Assembly (NCBI GenBank): GCA_963971225.1
Contig: OZ020267.1
Location: 84,309,648-84,373,647 of the forward strand
Length of the DNA: 64,000 bases
Direction of reading: 5' to 3'
DNA from: Melieria omissa
Taxonomy: Eukaryota; Arthropoda; Insecta; Diptera; Ulidiidae
Shown piece after piece: positions 43,234-57,400 of the stretch. A program made the translations under genes and the position numbers. Positions within the stretch are counted from its first letter, which is position 1. Each line of letters starts with the position of its first letter. The notes below the pieces were generated by a model. That model searched no databases. It was not told the origin of the DNA and worked only from the letters and a program-made list of their open reading frames with translations.

Positions 43234-45300
43234 AATTTGTTTGCATTTTTTTGGTCAACTTTACATGTATTGGTTTTTGCTTTTCCATAAGAAGATTTTG
43301 GGCACTCCTGATATAGATGTATCATGTGGTCGATATCACTTTTCCACAACGAAATTCTCCTGCATTATCTGAGATAGCGAGAAGATTGACCCCATTTATG
43401 AAAGCTCAAAACTCCAGCTAGGTTTTAAGCTTATTACTTTTTCTATAAACCTAGAATCATCATATTTCACAAGCATTTTATCGATTTTGCAGTAGGCAGC
43501 CATTTAATGTCACTCTTGCGCATCGATCTGTTCATGATTGCCGAATAGTAATGAAATTATTGATTTAATTTGATAAAGCTGCAATCTCTAGCTACATTTT
43601 AAGGGGTTTTTTATTAACGTAACCCATACCGTTTGGAATCTATAAGCACTTTAGTGGTGAGTGTGTATTTTGTAATAGGCAGTTTTTCAATGTTATCCTT
43701 GCGCATCGATATGCTCATTATTCCTGAAGGATAATGAAAAGTTAGGGACCAATATAGAAAGCATAAGACTCTGGCTAAATTTTAAGGGGTCAATTATTAA
43801 TATGCACTTATGCATTTGGTGTTGACAAGAATTTTAGTGGTTGCACCCAAGTAGCAATTTTTTCAAAGTCACCGTTCCAAATCGATTTGCTTTCGAACCT
43901 TGGGGTATAGAAGGATGATTGATACCATTATAGAAAGCATACGAGTCTAGCTAAATAATAAGGCATACTATTATTAAAATCCGTTAACGGGTCGAGATTT
44001 AACAGCCATAATTTCGATCATGCTGCCGGTGGGATATTTTTTTTATTTACCAAATTGGTGAAAGGTGGTCACTCTGGCTTAATTTTGACGCCATTTTGAT
44101 TAAAGTGATGGTGCGTACTTAGGTTCCACAAGCATTTGATTGGTTATATAGATCAGAGGTGCATTCTTTCAATCAGTCGTTGTTGTGACAGCAACGAAGC
44201 AACACGTGTGGGGGCTGCGCGGATTTTTGTTTTGTTGCCTCAAGAAATTGTATGTATGAAAAAAAATTTGATGCTTTTGTTGTTGTAGTTTTTGTGTGTA
44301 TGCTTTTTTGTGTTGGCGATTGGTTGGCCTTTCGGCAATGTCAAATGGGAACATTATATTTTTTTCACTTATAATTTTAAGGGTCAAGCGAAATGCACAA
44401 TGTGCTTTCAACTAATTCAATTAATTAAATAATTTGTTTGCATTTTTTTGGGCAACTTTACATGTATTGGTTTTTGCTTTTCCATAAGAAGATTTTGGGC
44501 ACCCCTGATATAGATGTATCATGTGGTCGATATCACTTTTCCACAACGAAATTCTCCTTCATTATTTGAGATAGCGAGAAGATTGACCCCATTTATGAAA
44601 GCTCAAAACTCCAGCTAGGTTTTTAGGTTATTATTTTTTCTATAAACCTAGAATCATCATATTTTACAAGCATTTTATCGATTTTGCAGTAGGCAGCCAT
44701 TTAATGTCACTCTTGCGCATCGATCTGTTCATGATTGCCGAATAGTAATCAAATTATTGATTTAATTTGATAAAGCTGCAATCTCTAGCTACATTTTAAG
44801 GGGTTTTTTATTAACGTAACCCATACCGTTTGGAATCTATAAGCACTTTAGTGGTGAGTGTGTATTTTGTAATAGGCAGTTTTTCAATGTTATCCTTGCG
44901 CATCGATATGCTCATTATTCCTGAAGGCTAATGAAAAGGTAGGGACCAATATAGAAAGCATAAGACTCTGGCTAAATTTTAAGGGGTCAATTATTAATAT
45001 GCACTTATGCATTTGGTGTTGACAAGCATTTTAGTGGTTGCACCCAAGTAGCAATTTTTTCAAAGTCACCGTTCCAAATCGATTTGCTTTCGAACCTTGG
45101 GGTATAGAAGGATGATTGATACCATTATAGAAAGCATACGAGTCTAGCTAAATAATAAGGCATAATATTATTAAAATCCGTTAACGGGTCGAGATTTAAC
45201 AGCCATAATTTCGATCATGCTGCCGGTGGGATATTTTTTTTATTTACCAAATTGGTGAAAGGTGGTCACTCTGGCTTAATTTTGACGCCATTTTGATTAA
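43234..45300. repeat. 1.2-kb satellite block between BEL copy 2 and the MITE
   Basis: Monomer starts at 43901 (1,197 bp, long form) and 45098. Private variants tie 43234-44300 to 32527-33600 (GTGATGGTGCGTAC, GGCATACTATT, GACAAGAATTTTAG) and 44,570-45,300 to 37,080-37,817 (CTAGGTTTTTAGG, GAAGGCTAATG). The intervening monomer of the left copy is missing. Confidence 0.93.
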
Positions 45301-45819
45301 CCCTTTCGGTACTTCTTTTTTGTTTGTAACTTTAAAAATCATTCTTTTCCATTTTATTACTGTTTACGCCTACATAATGAATAATCAAAAGTAATTTTTT
45401 TAAATATTGTTCGAAAAAGTGGTTTTTGGGCATCATGAAATATGGCTTAGTAAGAAATAAAAAAAATCTTATAGCCTAAGTGAACATTATTTGGGATCTA
45501 ACTTTTTTTACACTTACTAAAGCAATAAATACCTACATGATTACTTACATAAGCCTATGAAATAAATTGATTTTTGTAATAAAATAAATAAAAGTACGAA
45601 GTGACCTCTTTTTGTAAAATACGCAGCTCGATAGGACTGCGCACTTTCTGAACTCCTAAAATTTACTTGGTACACTCATCAAAATATTTTTTTCATTATT
45701 TGGTATAAAAACCTTCAGTGAAAAATACAAAAATATAAAAATATAGTATCCATAAGTTTTTGACCTGAAATAGGGACTGAAAAGAGGCTATGCCATATGG
45801 CATAGAATAACCGAAAGGG
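45301..45819. mobile_element. Complete piggyBac-type MITE, 519 bp
   Basis: Ends CCCTTTCGGT / ACCGAAAGGG form 10-bp perfect TIRs, extending imperfectly to about 15 bp. TTAA flanks both sides (45297-45300, 45820-45823), while an uninterrupted monomer has one TTAA (TTTGATTAAAGTG). TTAA duplication and CCC ends indicate the piggyBac superfamily. The element is AT-rich, with no coding. A perfect 18-bp palindrome, CTATGCCATATGGCATAG, sits at 45788-45805 just inside the right TIR. Confidence 0.92.
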
Positions 45820-48424
45820 TTAAAGTGATTGTGCGTACTTAGGTTCCACAAGCATTTGATTGATTATATAGATCATAGGTGCATTCTTTCAATCAGTCGT
45901 TGTTGTGATAGCAACGAAGCAACACGTGTGGGGGCTGCGCGGATTTTTGTTTTGTTGCCTCAAGAAATTGTATGTATGAAACAAAATTAGATGCTTTTGT
46001 TGTTGTAGTTTTTGTTTTGGCGATTGGCTGGCCTTTCGGCAATGACAAATGGGAACATTATATTTTTTTCACTTATAATTTTAAGGGTCAAGCGAAATGC
46101 ACAATGTGCTTTCAACTAATTCAACTAATTAAATAATTTGTTTGCATTTTTTTTGGGCAACTTTACATGTATTGGTTTTTGCTTTTCCATAAGAAGATTT
46201 TGGGCACCCCCTGATATAGATGTATCATGTGGTCGATATCACTTTTCCACAACGAAATTCTCCTGCATTATTTGAGATAGCGAGAAGATTGACCCCATTT
46301 ATGAAAGCTCAAAACCCCAGCTAGGTTTTAAGGTTATTATTTTTTCTATAAACCTAGAATCATCATATTTTACAAGCATTTTATCGATTTTGCAGTAGGC
46401 AGCCATTTAATGTCACTCTTGCGCATCGATCTGTTCATGATTGCCGAATAGTAATCAAATTATTGATTTAATTTGATAAAGCTGCAATCTCTAGCTACAT
46501 TTTAAGGGATTTTTTATTAACGTAACCCATACCGTTTGGAATCTATAAGCACTTTAGTGGTAAGGGTGTATTTTGTAATAGGCAGTTTTTCAATGTTATC
46601 CTTGCGCATCGATATGCTCATTATTCCTGAAGGATAATGAAAAGGTAGGGACCAATATAGAAAGCATAAGACTCTGGCTAAATTTTAAGGGGTCTATTAT
46701 TAAAATGCACTTATGCATTTGGTGTTGACAAGCATTTTAGTGGTTGCACCCAAGTAGCAATTTTTTCAAAGTCACCGTTCCAAATCGATTTGCTTTCGAA
46801 CCTTGGGGTATAGAAGGATGATTGATACCATTATAGAAAGCATACGAGTCTAGCTAAATAATAAGGCATAATATTATTAAAATCCGTTAACGGGTCGAGA
46901 TTTAACAGCCATAATTTCGATCATGCTGGCGGTGGGATATTTTTTTTATTTACCAAATTGGTGAAAGGTGGTCACTCTGGCTTAATTTTGACGCCATTTT
47001 TATTAAAGTGATTGTGCGTACTTAGGTTCCACAAGCATTTGATTGGTTATATAGATCAGAGGTGCATTCTTTCAATCAGTCGTTGTTGTGACAGCAACGA
47101 AGCAACACGTGTGGGGGCTGCGCGGATTTTTGTTTTGTTGCCTCAAGAAATTCTATGTATGAAAAAAAATTAGATGCTTTTGTTGTTGTAGTTTTTGTGT
47201 GTATGCTTTTTTGTGTTGGCGATTGGTTGGCCTTTCGGCAATGTCAAATGGGAACATTATATTTTTTTCACTTATAATTTTAAGGGTCAAGCGAAATGCA
47301 CAATGTGCTTTCAACTAATTCAATTAATTAAATAATTTGTTTGCATTTTTTTGGGCAACTTTAAATGTATTGGTTTTTGCTTTTCCATAAGAAGATTTTG
47401 GGCACCCCTGATATAGATCTATCATGTGGTCGATATCACTTTTCCACAACAAAATTCTCCTGCATTATCTGAGATAGCGAGAAGATTGACCCCATTTATG
47501 AAAGCTCAAAACTCCAGCTAGGTTTTTAGGTTATTATTTTTTCTATAAACCTAGAATCATCATATTTTACAAGCATTTTATCGATTTTGCAGTAGGCAGC
47601 CATTTAATGTCACTCTTGCGCATCGATCTGTTCATGATTGCCGAATAGTAATCAAATTATTGATTTAATTTGATAAAGCTGCAATCTCTAGCTACATTTG
47701 AAGGAGTTTTTTATTAACGTAACCCATACCGTTTGGAATCTATAAGCACTTTAGTGGTGAGTGTGTATTTTGTAATAGGCAGTTTTTCAATGTTATCCTT
47801 GCGCATCGATATGCTCATTATTCCTGAAGGATAATGAAAAGTTAGGGACCAACATAAAAAGCATAAGACTCTGGCTAAATTTTAAGGGGTCAATTATTAA
47901 TATGCACTTATGCATTTGGTGTTGACAAGCATTTTAGTGGTTGCACCCAAGTAGCAATTTTTTCAAAGTCACCGTTCCAAATCGATTTGCTTTCGAACCT
48001 TGGGGTATAGAAGGATGATTGATACCATTATAGAAAGCATACGAGTCTAGCTAAATAATAAGGCATAATATTATTAAAATCCGTTAACGGGTCGAGATTT
48101 AACAGCCATAATTTCGATCATGCTGCCGGTGGGATATTTTTTGTATTTACCAAATTGGTGAAAGGTGGTCACTCTGGCTTAATTTTGACGCCATTTTGAT
48201 TAAAGTGATTGTGCGTACTTAGGTTCCACAAGCATTTGATTGGTTATATAGATCAGAGGTGCATTCTTTCAATCAGTCGTTGTTGTGACAGCAACGAAGC
48301 AACACGTGTGGGGCTGCGCGGATTTTTGTTTTGTTTGCTCAAGAAATTCTATGTATGAAAAAAAATTAGATGCTTTTGTTGTTGTAGTTTTTGTTTTGGC
48401 GATTGGTTGGCCTTTCGGCAATGA
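45820..48424. repeat. 1.2-kb satellite block right of the MITE
   Basis: Completes the MITE-split monomer (1,183 bp after removing MITE and duplicate TTAA), then a long monomer at 46804-48000 and the start of the 48001 monomer. The 48001 monomer has a ~17-bp deletion (loss of CTATAAACCTAGAATCAT-type sequence near 48,724) that is carried into the array to the right. Confidence 0.93.
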
Positions 48425-51400
48425 CAAATGGGAACATTATATTTTTTTCACTTATAATTTTAAGGGTCAAGCGAAATGCACAATGTGCTTTCAACTAATT
48501 CAATTAATTAAATAATTTGTTTGCATATTTTTCGGCAACTTTACATGTATTGGTTTTTGCTTTTCCATAAGAATATTTTAGGCACCGCTAATATAGATGT
48601 ATCATGTGGTCGATATCACTTTTCCACAACGAAATTCTCCTGCATTATTTGAGATAGTGAGAAGATTGACCCCATTTATGAAAGCTCAAAACTCCAGCTA
48701 GGTTTTAAGGTTATTATTTTTTCATATTTTACAAGCATTTTATCGATTTTGCAGTAGGCAGCCATTTAATGTCACTCTTGCGCATCGATCTGTTCATGAT
48801 TGCCGAATAGTAATCAAATTATTGATTTAATTTGATAAAGCTGCAATCTCTAGCTACATTTTAAGGGGGTTTTTATTAACGTAACCCATACCGTTTGGAA
48901 TCTATAAGCACTTTAGTGGTGAGTGTGTATTTTGTAATAGGGAGTTTTTCAATGTTATCCTTGCGCATCGATATGCTCATTATTCCTGAAGGATAATGAA
49001 AAGTTAGGGACCAATATAGAAAGCATAAGACTCTGGCTAAATTTTAAGGGGTCAATTATTAATATGCACTTATGCATTTGGTGTTGACAAGCATTTTAGT
49101 GGTTGCACCCAAGTAGCAATTTTTTCAAAGTCACCGTTCCAAATCGATTTGCTTTCGAACCTTGGGGTATAGAAGGATGATTGATACCATTATAGAAAGC
49201 ATACGAGTCTAGCTAAATAATCAGGCATAATATTATTAAAATCCGTTAACGGGTCAAGATTTAACAGCCATTTCGATCATGCTGGCGGTGGGATATTTTT
49301 TTTATTTACCAAATTGGTGAAAGGTGGTCACTCTGGCTTAATTTTGACGCCATTTTGATTAAAGTGATTGTGCATACCTAGGTTGCACAAGCATTTGATT
49401 GGTTATATAGATCAGAGGTGCATTCTTTCAATCAGTCGTTGTTGTGACAGCAACGAAGCAACACGTGTGGGGGCTGCGCGGATTTTTGTTTTGTTGCCTC
49501 AAGAAATTCTATGTATGAAAAAAAATTAGTGCTTTTGTTGTTGTAGTTTTTGTTTTGGCGATTGGTTGGCCTTTCGGCAAAGACAAATGGGAACATTATA
49601 TTTTTTTCACTTATAATTTTAAGGGTCAAGCGAAATGCACAATGTGCTTTCAACTAATTCAATTAATTAAATAATTTGTTTGCATTTTTTGGGCAACTTT
49701 ACATGTATTGGTTTTTGCTTTTCCATAAGAATATTTTGGGCACCCCTGATATAGATCTATCATGTGGTCGATGTCACCTTTCCACAAAGAAATTCTCCTG
49801 CATTATTTGAGATAACGGGAAGATTGACCCCATTTATGAAAGCTCAAAACTCCAGCTAGGTTTTAAGGTTATTATTTTTTCTATAAACCTAGAATCATCA
49901 TATTTTACAAGCATTTTATCGATTTTGCAGTAGGCAGCCATTTAATGTCACCCTTGCGCATCGATCTGTTCACGATTGCCGAATAGTAATCAAATTATTG
50001 ATTTAATTTGATAAAGCTGCAATCTCTAGCTACATTTTAAGGGGTTTTTTTATTAACGTAAGCCATACCGTTTGGAATCTATAAGCACTTTAGTGGTGAG
50101 TGTGTATTTTGTAATAGGCAGTTTTTCAATGTTATCCTTGCGCATCGATATGCTCATTATTCCTGAAGGATAATGAAAAGTTAGGGACCAATATAGAAAG
50201 CATAAGACTCTGGCTAAATTTTAAGGGGTCAATTATTAATATGCACTTATGCATTTGGTGTTGACAAGCATTTTAGTGGTTGCACCCAAGTAGCAATTTT
50301 TTCAAAGTCACCGTTCCAAATCGATTTGCTTTCGAACCTTGGGGTATAGAAGGATGATTGATACCATTATAGAAAGCATACGAGTCTAGCTAAATCATAA
50401 GGCATAATATTATTTAAATCCGTTAACGGGTCGAGATTTAACAGCCATAATTTCGATCATGCTGCCGGTGGGATATTTTTTTTATTTACCAAATTGGTGA
50501 AAGGTGGTCACTCTGGCTTAATTTTGACGCCATTTTGATTAAAGTGATTGTGCGTACTTAGGTTCCACAAGCATTTGATTGGTTATATAGATCAGAGGTG
50601 CATTCTTTCAATCAGTCGTTGTTGTGACAGCAACGAAGCAACACGTGTGGGGGCTGCGCGGAGTTTTGTTTTGTTGCCTCAAGCAATTCTATGTATGAAA
50701 AAAAATTAGATGCTTTTGTTGTTGTAGTTTTTGTGTGTATGCTTTTTTGTGTTGGCGATTGGTTGGCCTTTCGGCAATGTCAAATGGGAACATTATATTT
50801 TTTTCACTTATAATTTTAAGGGTCAAGCGAAATGCACAATGTGCTTTCAACTAATTCAATTAATTAAATAATTTGTTTGCATATTTTTCGGCAACTTTAC
50901 ATGTATTGGTTTTTGCTTTTCCATAAGAATATTTTAGGCACCGCTAATATAGATGTATCATGTGGTCGATATCACTTTTCCACAACGAAATTCTCCTGCA
51001 TTATTTGAGATAGTGAGAAGATTGACCCCATTTATGAAAGCTCAAAACTCCAGCTAGGTTTTAAGGTTATTATTTTTTCATATTTTACAAGCATTTTATC
51101 GATTTTGCAGTAGGCAGCCATTTAATGTCACTCTTGCGCATCGATCTGTTCATGATTGCCGAATAGTAATCAAATTATTGATTTAATTTGATAAAGCTGC
51201 AATCTCTAGCTACATTTTAAGGGGGTTTTTATTAACGTAACCCATACCGTTTGGAATCTATAAGCACTTTAGTGGTGAGTGTGTATTTTGTAATAGGGAG
51301 TTTTTCAATGTTATCCTTGCGCATCGATATGCTCATTATTCCTGAAGGATAATGAAAAGTTAGGGACCAATATAGAAAGCATAAGACTCTGGCTAAATTT

Positions 51401-54400
51401 TAAGGGGTCAATTATTAATATGCACTTATGCATTTGGTGTTGACAAGCATTTTAGTGGTTGCACCCAAGTAGCAATTTTTTCAAAGTCACCGTTCCAAAT
51501 CGATTTGCTTTCGAACCTTGGGGTATAGAAGGATGATTGATACCATTATAGAAAGCATACGAGTCTAGCTAAATAATCAGGCATAATATTATTAAAATCC
51601 GTTAACGGGTCAAGATTTAACAGCCATTTCGATCATGCTGGCGGTGGGATATTTTTTTTATTTACCAAATTGGTGAAAGGTGGTCACTCTGGCTTAATTT
51701 TGACGCCATTTTGATTAAAGTGATTGTGCATACCTAGGTTGCACAAGCATTTGATTGGTTATATAGATCAGAGGTGCATTCTTTCAATCAGTCGTTGTTG
51801 TGACAGCAACGAAGCAACACGTGTGGGGGCTGCGCGGATTTTTGTTTTGTTGCCTCAAGAAATTCTATGTATGAAAAAAAATTAGTGCTTTTGTTGTTGT
51901 AGTTTTTGTTTTGGCGATTGGTTGGCCTTTCGGCAAAGACAAATGGGAACATTATATTTTTTTCACTTATAATTTTAAGGGTCAAGCGAAATGCACAATG
52001 TGCTTTCAACTAATTCAATTAATTAAATAATTTGTTTGCATTTTTTGGGCAACTTTACATGTATTGGTTTTTGCTTTTCCATAAGAATATTTTGGGCACC
52101 CCTGATATAGATCTATCATGTGGTCGATGTCACCTTTCCACAAAGAAATTCTCCTGCATTATTTGAGATAACGGGAAGATTGACCCCATTTATGAAAGCT
52201 CAAAACTCCAGCTAGGTTTTAAGGTTATTATTTTTTCTATAAACCTAGAATCATCATATTTTACAAGCATTTTATCGATTTTGCAGTAGGCAGCCATTTA
52301 ATGTCACCCTTGCGCATCGATCTGTTCACGATTGCCGAATAGTAATCAAATTATTGATTTAATTTGATAAAGCTGCAATCTCTAGCTACATTTTAAGGGG
52401 TTTTTTTATTAACGTAAGCCATACCGTTTGGAATCTATAAGCACTTTAGTGGTGAGTGTGTATTTTGTAATAGGCAGTTTTTCAATGTTATCCTTGCGCA
52501 TCGATATGCTCATTATTCCTGAAGGATAATGAAAAGTTAGGGACCAATATAGAAAGCATAAGACTCTGGCTAAATTTTAAGGGGTCAATTATTAATATGC
52601 ACTTATGCATTTGGTGTTGACAAGCATTTTAGTGGTTGCACCCAAGTAGCAATTTTTTCAAAGTCACCGTTCCAAATCGATTTGCTTTCGAACCTTGGGG
52701 TATAGAAGGATGATTGATACCATTATAGAAAGCATACGAGTCTAGCTAAATCATAAGGCATAATATTATTTAAATCCGTTAACGGGTCGAGATTTAACAG
52801 CCATAATTTCGATCATGCTGCCGGTGGGATATTTTTTTTATTTACCAAATTGGTGAAAGGTGGTCACTCTGGCTTAATTTTGACGCCATTTTGATTAAAG
52901 TGATTGTGCGTACTTAGGTTCCACAAGCATTTGATTGGTTATATAGATCAGAGGTGCATTCTTTCAATCAGTCGTTGTTGTGACAGCAACGAAGCAACAC
53001 GTGTGGGGGCTGCGCGGAGTTTTGTTTTGTTGCCTCAAGCAATTCTATGTATGAAAAAAAATTAGATGCTTTTGTTGTTGTAGTTTTTGTGTGTATGCTT
53101 TTTTGTGTTGGCGATTGGTTGGCCTTTCGGCAATGTCAAATGGGAACATTATATTTTTTTCACTTATAATTTTAAGGGTCAAGCGAAATGCACAATGTGC
53201 TTTCAACTAATTCAATTAATTAAATAATTTGTTTGCATATTTTTCGGCAACTTTACATGTATTGGTTTTTGCTTTTCCATAAGAATATTTTAGGCACCGC
53301 TAATATAGATGTATCATGTGGTCGATATCACTTTTCCACAACGAAATTCTCCTGCATTATTTGAGATAGTGAGAAGATTGACCCCATTTATGAAAGCTCA
53401 AAACTCCAGCTAGGTTTTAAGGTTATTATTTTTTCATATTTTACAAGCATTTTATCGATTTTGCAGTAGGCAGCCATTTAATGTCACTCTTGCGCATCGA
53501 TCTGTTCATGATTGCCGAATAGTAATCAAATTATTGATTTAATTTGATAAAGCTGCAATCTCTAGCTACATTTTAAGGGGGTTTTTATTAACGTAACCCA
53601 TACCGTTTGGAATCTATAAGCACTTTAGTGGTGAGTGTGTATTTTGTAATAGGGAGTTTTTCAATGTTATCCTTGCGCATCGATATGCTCATTATTCCTG
53701 AAGGATAATGAAAAGTTAGGGACCAATATAGAAAGCATAAGACTCTGGCTAAATTTTAAGGGGTCAATTATTAATATGCACTTATGCATTTGGTGTTGAC
53801 AAGCATTTTAGTGGTTGCACCCAAGTAGCAATTTTTTCAAAGTCACCGTTCCAAATCGATTTGCTTTCGAACCTTGGGGTATAGAAGGATGATTGATACC
53901 ATTATAGAAAGCATACGAGTCTAGCTAAATAATCAGGCATAATATTATTAAAATCCGTTAACGGGTCAAGATTTAACAGCCATTTCGATCATGCTGGCGG
54001 TGGGATATTTTTTTTATTTACCAAATTGGTGAAAGGTGGTCACTCTGGCTTAATTTTGACGCCATTTTGATTAAAGTGATTGTGCATACCTAGGTTGCAC
54101 AAGCATTTGATTGGTTATATAGATCAGAGGTGCATTCTTTCAATCAGTCGTTGTTGTGACAGCAACGAAGCAACACGTGTGGGGGCTGCGCGGATTTTTG
54201 TTTTGTTGCCTCAAGAAATTCTATGTATGAAAAAAAATTAGTGCTTTTGTTGTTGTAGTTTTTGTTTTGGCGATTGGTTGGCCTTTCGGCAAAGACAAAT
54301 GGGAACATTATATTTTTTTCACTTATAATTTTAAGGGTCAAGCGAAATGCACAATGTGCTTTCAACTAATTCAATTAATTAAATAATTTGTTTGCATTTT

Positions 54401-57400
54401 TTGGGCAACTTTACATGTATTGGTTTTTGCTTTTCCATAAGAATATTTTGGGCACCCCTGATATAGATCTATCATGTGGTCGATGTCACCTTTCCACAAA
54501 GAAATTCTCCTGCATTATTTGAGATAACGGGAAGATTGACCCCATTTATGAAAGCTCAAAACTCCAGCTAGGTTTTAAGGTTATTATTTTTTCTATAAAC
54601 CTAGAATCATCATATTTTACAAGCATTTTATCGATTTTGCAGTAGGCAGCCATTTAATGTCACCCTTGCGCATCGATCTGTTCACGATTGCCGAATAGTA
54701 ATCAAATTATTGATTTAATTTGATAAAGCTGCAATCTCTAGCTACATTTTAAGGGGTTTTTTTATTAACGTAAGCCATACCGTTTGGAATCTATAAGCAC
54801 TTTAGTGGTGAGTGTGTATTTTGTAATAGGCAGTTTTTCAATGTTATCCTTGCGCATCGATATGCTCATTATTCCTGAAGGATAATGAAAAGTTAGGGAC
54901 CAATATAGAAAGCATAAGACTCTGGCTAAATTTTAAGGGGTCAATTATTAATATGCACTTATGCATTTGGTGTTGACAAGCATTTTAGTGGTTGCACCCA
55001 AGTAGCAATTTTTTCAAAGTCACCGTTCCAAATCGATTTGCTTTCGAACCTTGGGGTATAGAAGGATGATTGATACCATTATAGAAAGCATACGAGTCTA
55101 GCTAAATCATAAGGCATAATATTATTTAAATCCGTTAACGGGTCGAGATTTAACAGCCATAATTTCGATCATGCTGCCGGTGGGATATTTTTTTTATTTA
55201 CCAAATTGGTGAAAGGTGGTCACTCTGGCTTAATTTTGACGCCATTTTGATTAAAGTGATTGTGCGTACTTAGGTTCCACAAGCATTTGATTGGTTATAT
55301 AGATCAGAGGTGCATTCTTTCAATCAGTCGTTGTTGTGACAGCAACGAAGCAACACGTGTGGGGGCTGCGCGGAGTTTTGTTTTGTTGCCTCAAGCAATT
55401 CTATGTATGAAAAAAAATTAGATGCTTTTGTTGTTGTAGTTTTTGTGTGTATGCTTTTTTGTGTTGGCGATTGGTTGGCCTTTCGGCAATGTCAAATGGG
55501 AACATTATATTTTTTTCACTTATAATTTTAAGGGTCAAGCGAAATGCACAATGTGCTTTCAACTAATTCAATTAATTAAATAATTTGTTTGCATATTTTT
55601 CGGCAACTTTACATGTATTGGTTTTTGCTTTTCCATAAGAATATTTTAGGCACCGCTAATATAGATGTATCATGTGGTCGATATCACTTTTCCACAACGA
55701 AATTCTCCTGCATTATTTGAGATAGTGAGAAGATTGACCCCATTTATGAAAGCTCAAAACTCCAGCTAGGTTTTAAGGTTATTATTTTTTCATATTTTAC
55801 AAGCATTTTATCGATTTTGCAGTAGGCAGCCATTTAATGTCACTCTTGCGCATCGATCTGTTCATGATTGCCGAATAGTAATCAAATTATTGATTTAATT
55901 TGATAAAGCTGCAATCTCTAGCTACATTTTAAGGGGGTTTTTATTAACGTAACCCATACCGTTTGGAATCTATAAGCACTTTAGTGGTGAGTGTGTATTT
56001 TGTAATAGGGAGTTTTTCAATGTTATCCTTGCGCATCGATATGCTCATTATTCCTGAAGGATAATGAAAAGTTAGGGACCAATATAGAAAGCATAAGACT
56101 CTGGCTAAATTTTAAGGGGTCAATTATTAATATGCACTTATGCATTTGGTGTTGACAAGCATTTTAGTGGTTGCACCCAAGTAGCAATTTTTTCAAAGTC
56201 ACCGTTCCAAATCGATTTGCTTTCGAACCTTGGGGTATAGAAGGATGATTGATACCATTATAGAAAGCATACGAGTCTAGCTAAATAATCAGGCATAATA
56301 TTATTAAAATCCGTTAACGGGTCAAGATTTAACAGCCATTTCGATCATGCTGGCGGTGGGATATTTTTTTTATTTACCAAATTGGTGAAAGGTGGTCACT
56401 CTGGCTTAATTTTGACGCCATTTTGATTAAAGTGATTGTGCATACCTAGGTTGCACAAGCATTTGATTGGTTATATAGATCAGAGGTGCATTCTTTCAAT
56501 CAGTCGTTGTTGTGACAGCAACGAAGCAACACGTGTGGGGGCTGCGCGGATTTTTGTTTTGTTGCCTCAAGAAATTCTATGTATGAAAAAAAATTAGTGC
56601 TTTTGTTGTTGTAGTTTTTGTTTTGGCGATTGGTTGGCCTTTCGGCAAAGACAAATGGGAACATTATATTTTTTTCACTTATAATTTTAAGGGTCAAGCG
56701 AAATGCACAATGTGCTTTCAACTAATTCAATTAATTAAATAATTTGTTTGCATTTTTTGGGCAACTTTACATGTATTGGTTTTTGCTTTTCCATAAGAAT
56801 ATTTTGGGCACCCCTGATATAGATCTATCATGTGGTCGATGTCACCTTTCCACAAAGAAATTCTCCTGCATTATTTGAGATAACGGGAAGATTGACCCCA
56901 TTTATGAAAGCTCAAAACTCCAGCTAGGTTTTAAGGTTATTATTTTTTCTATAAACCTAGAATCATCATATTTTACAAGCATTTTATCGATTTTGCAGTA
57001 GGCAGCCATTTAATGTCACCCTTGCGCATCGATCTGTTCACGATTGCCGAATAGTAATCAAATTATTGATTTAATTTGATAAAGCTGCAATCTCTAGCTA
57101 CATTTTAAGGGGTTTTTTTATTAACGTAAGCCATACCGTTTGGAATCTATAAGCACTTTAGTGGTGAGTGTGTATTTTGTAATAGGCAGTTTTTCAATGT
57201 TATCCTTGCGCATCGATATGCTCATTATTCCTGAAGGATAATGAAAAGTTAGGGACCAATATAGAAAGCATAAGACTCTGGCTAAATTTTAAGGGGTCAA
57301 TTATTAATATGCACTTATGCATTTGGTGTTGACAAGCATTTTAGTGGTTGCACCCAAGTAGCAATTTTTTCAAAGTCACCGTTCCAAATCGATTTGCTTT

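Larger units (their letters stand above)
38212..45691. repeat. Right copy of the ~10.7-kb tandem duplication
   Basis: Repeats 27511 to about 38207 in the same order: BEL, satellite, MITE. It is about 3.2 kb shorter because it has no hAT element and one satellite monomer fewer. Its right end lies inside the MITE, which here continues to its full length; this is the pattern expected from one tandem duplication event. Confidence 0.87.
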
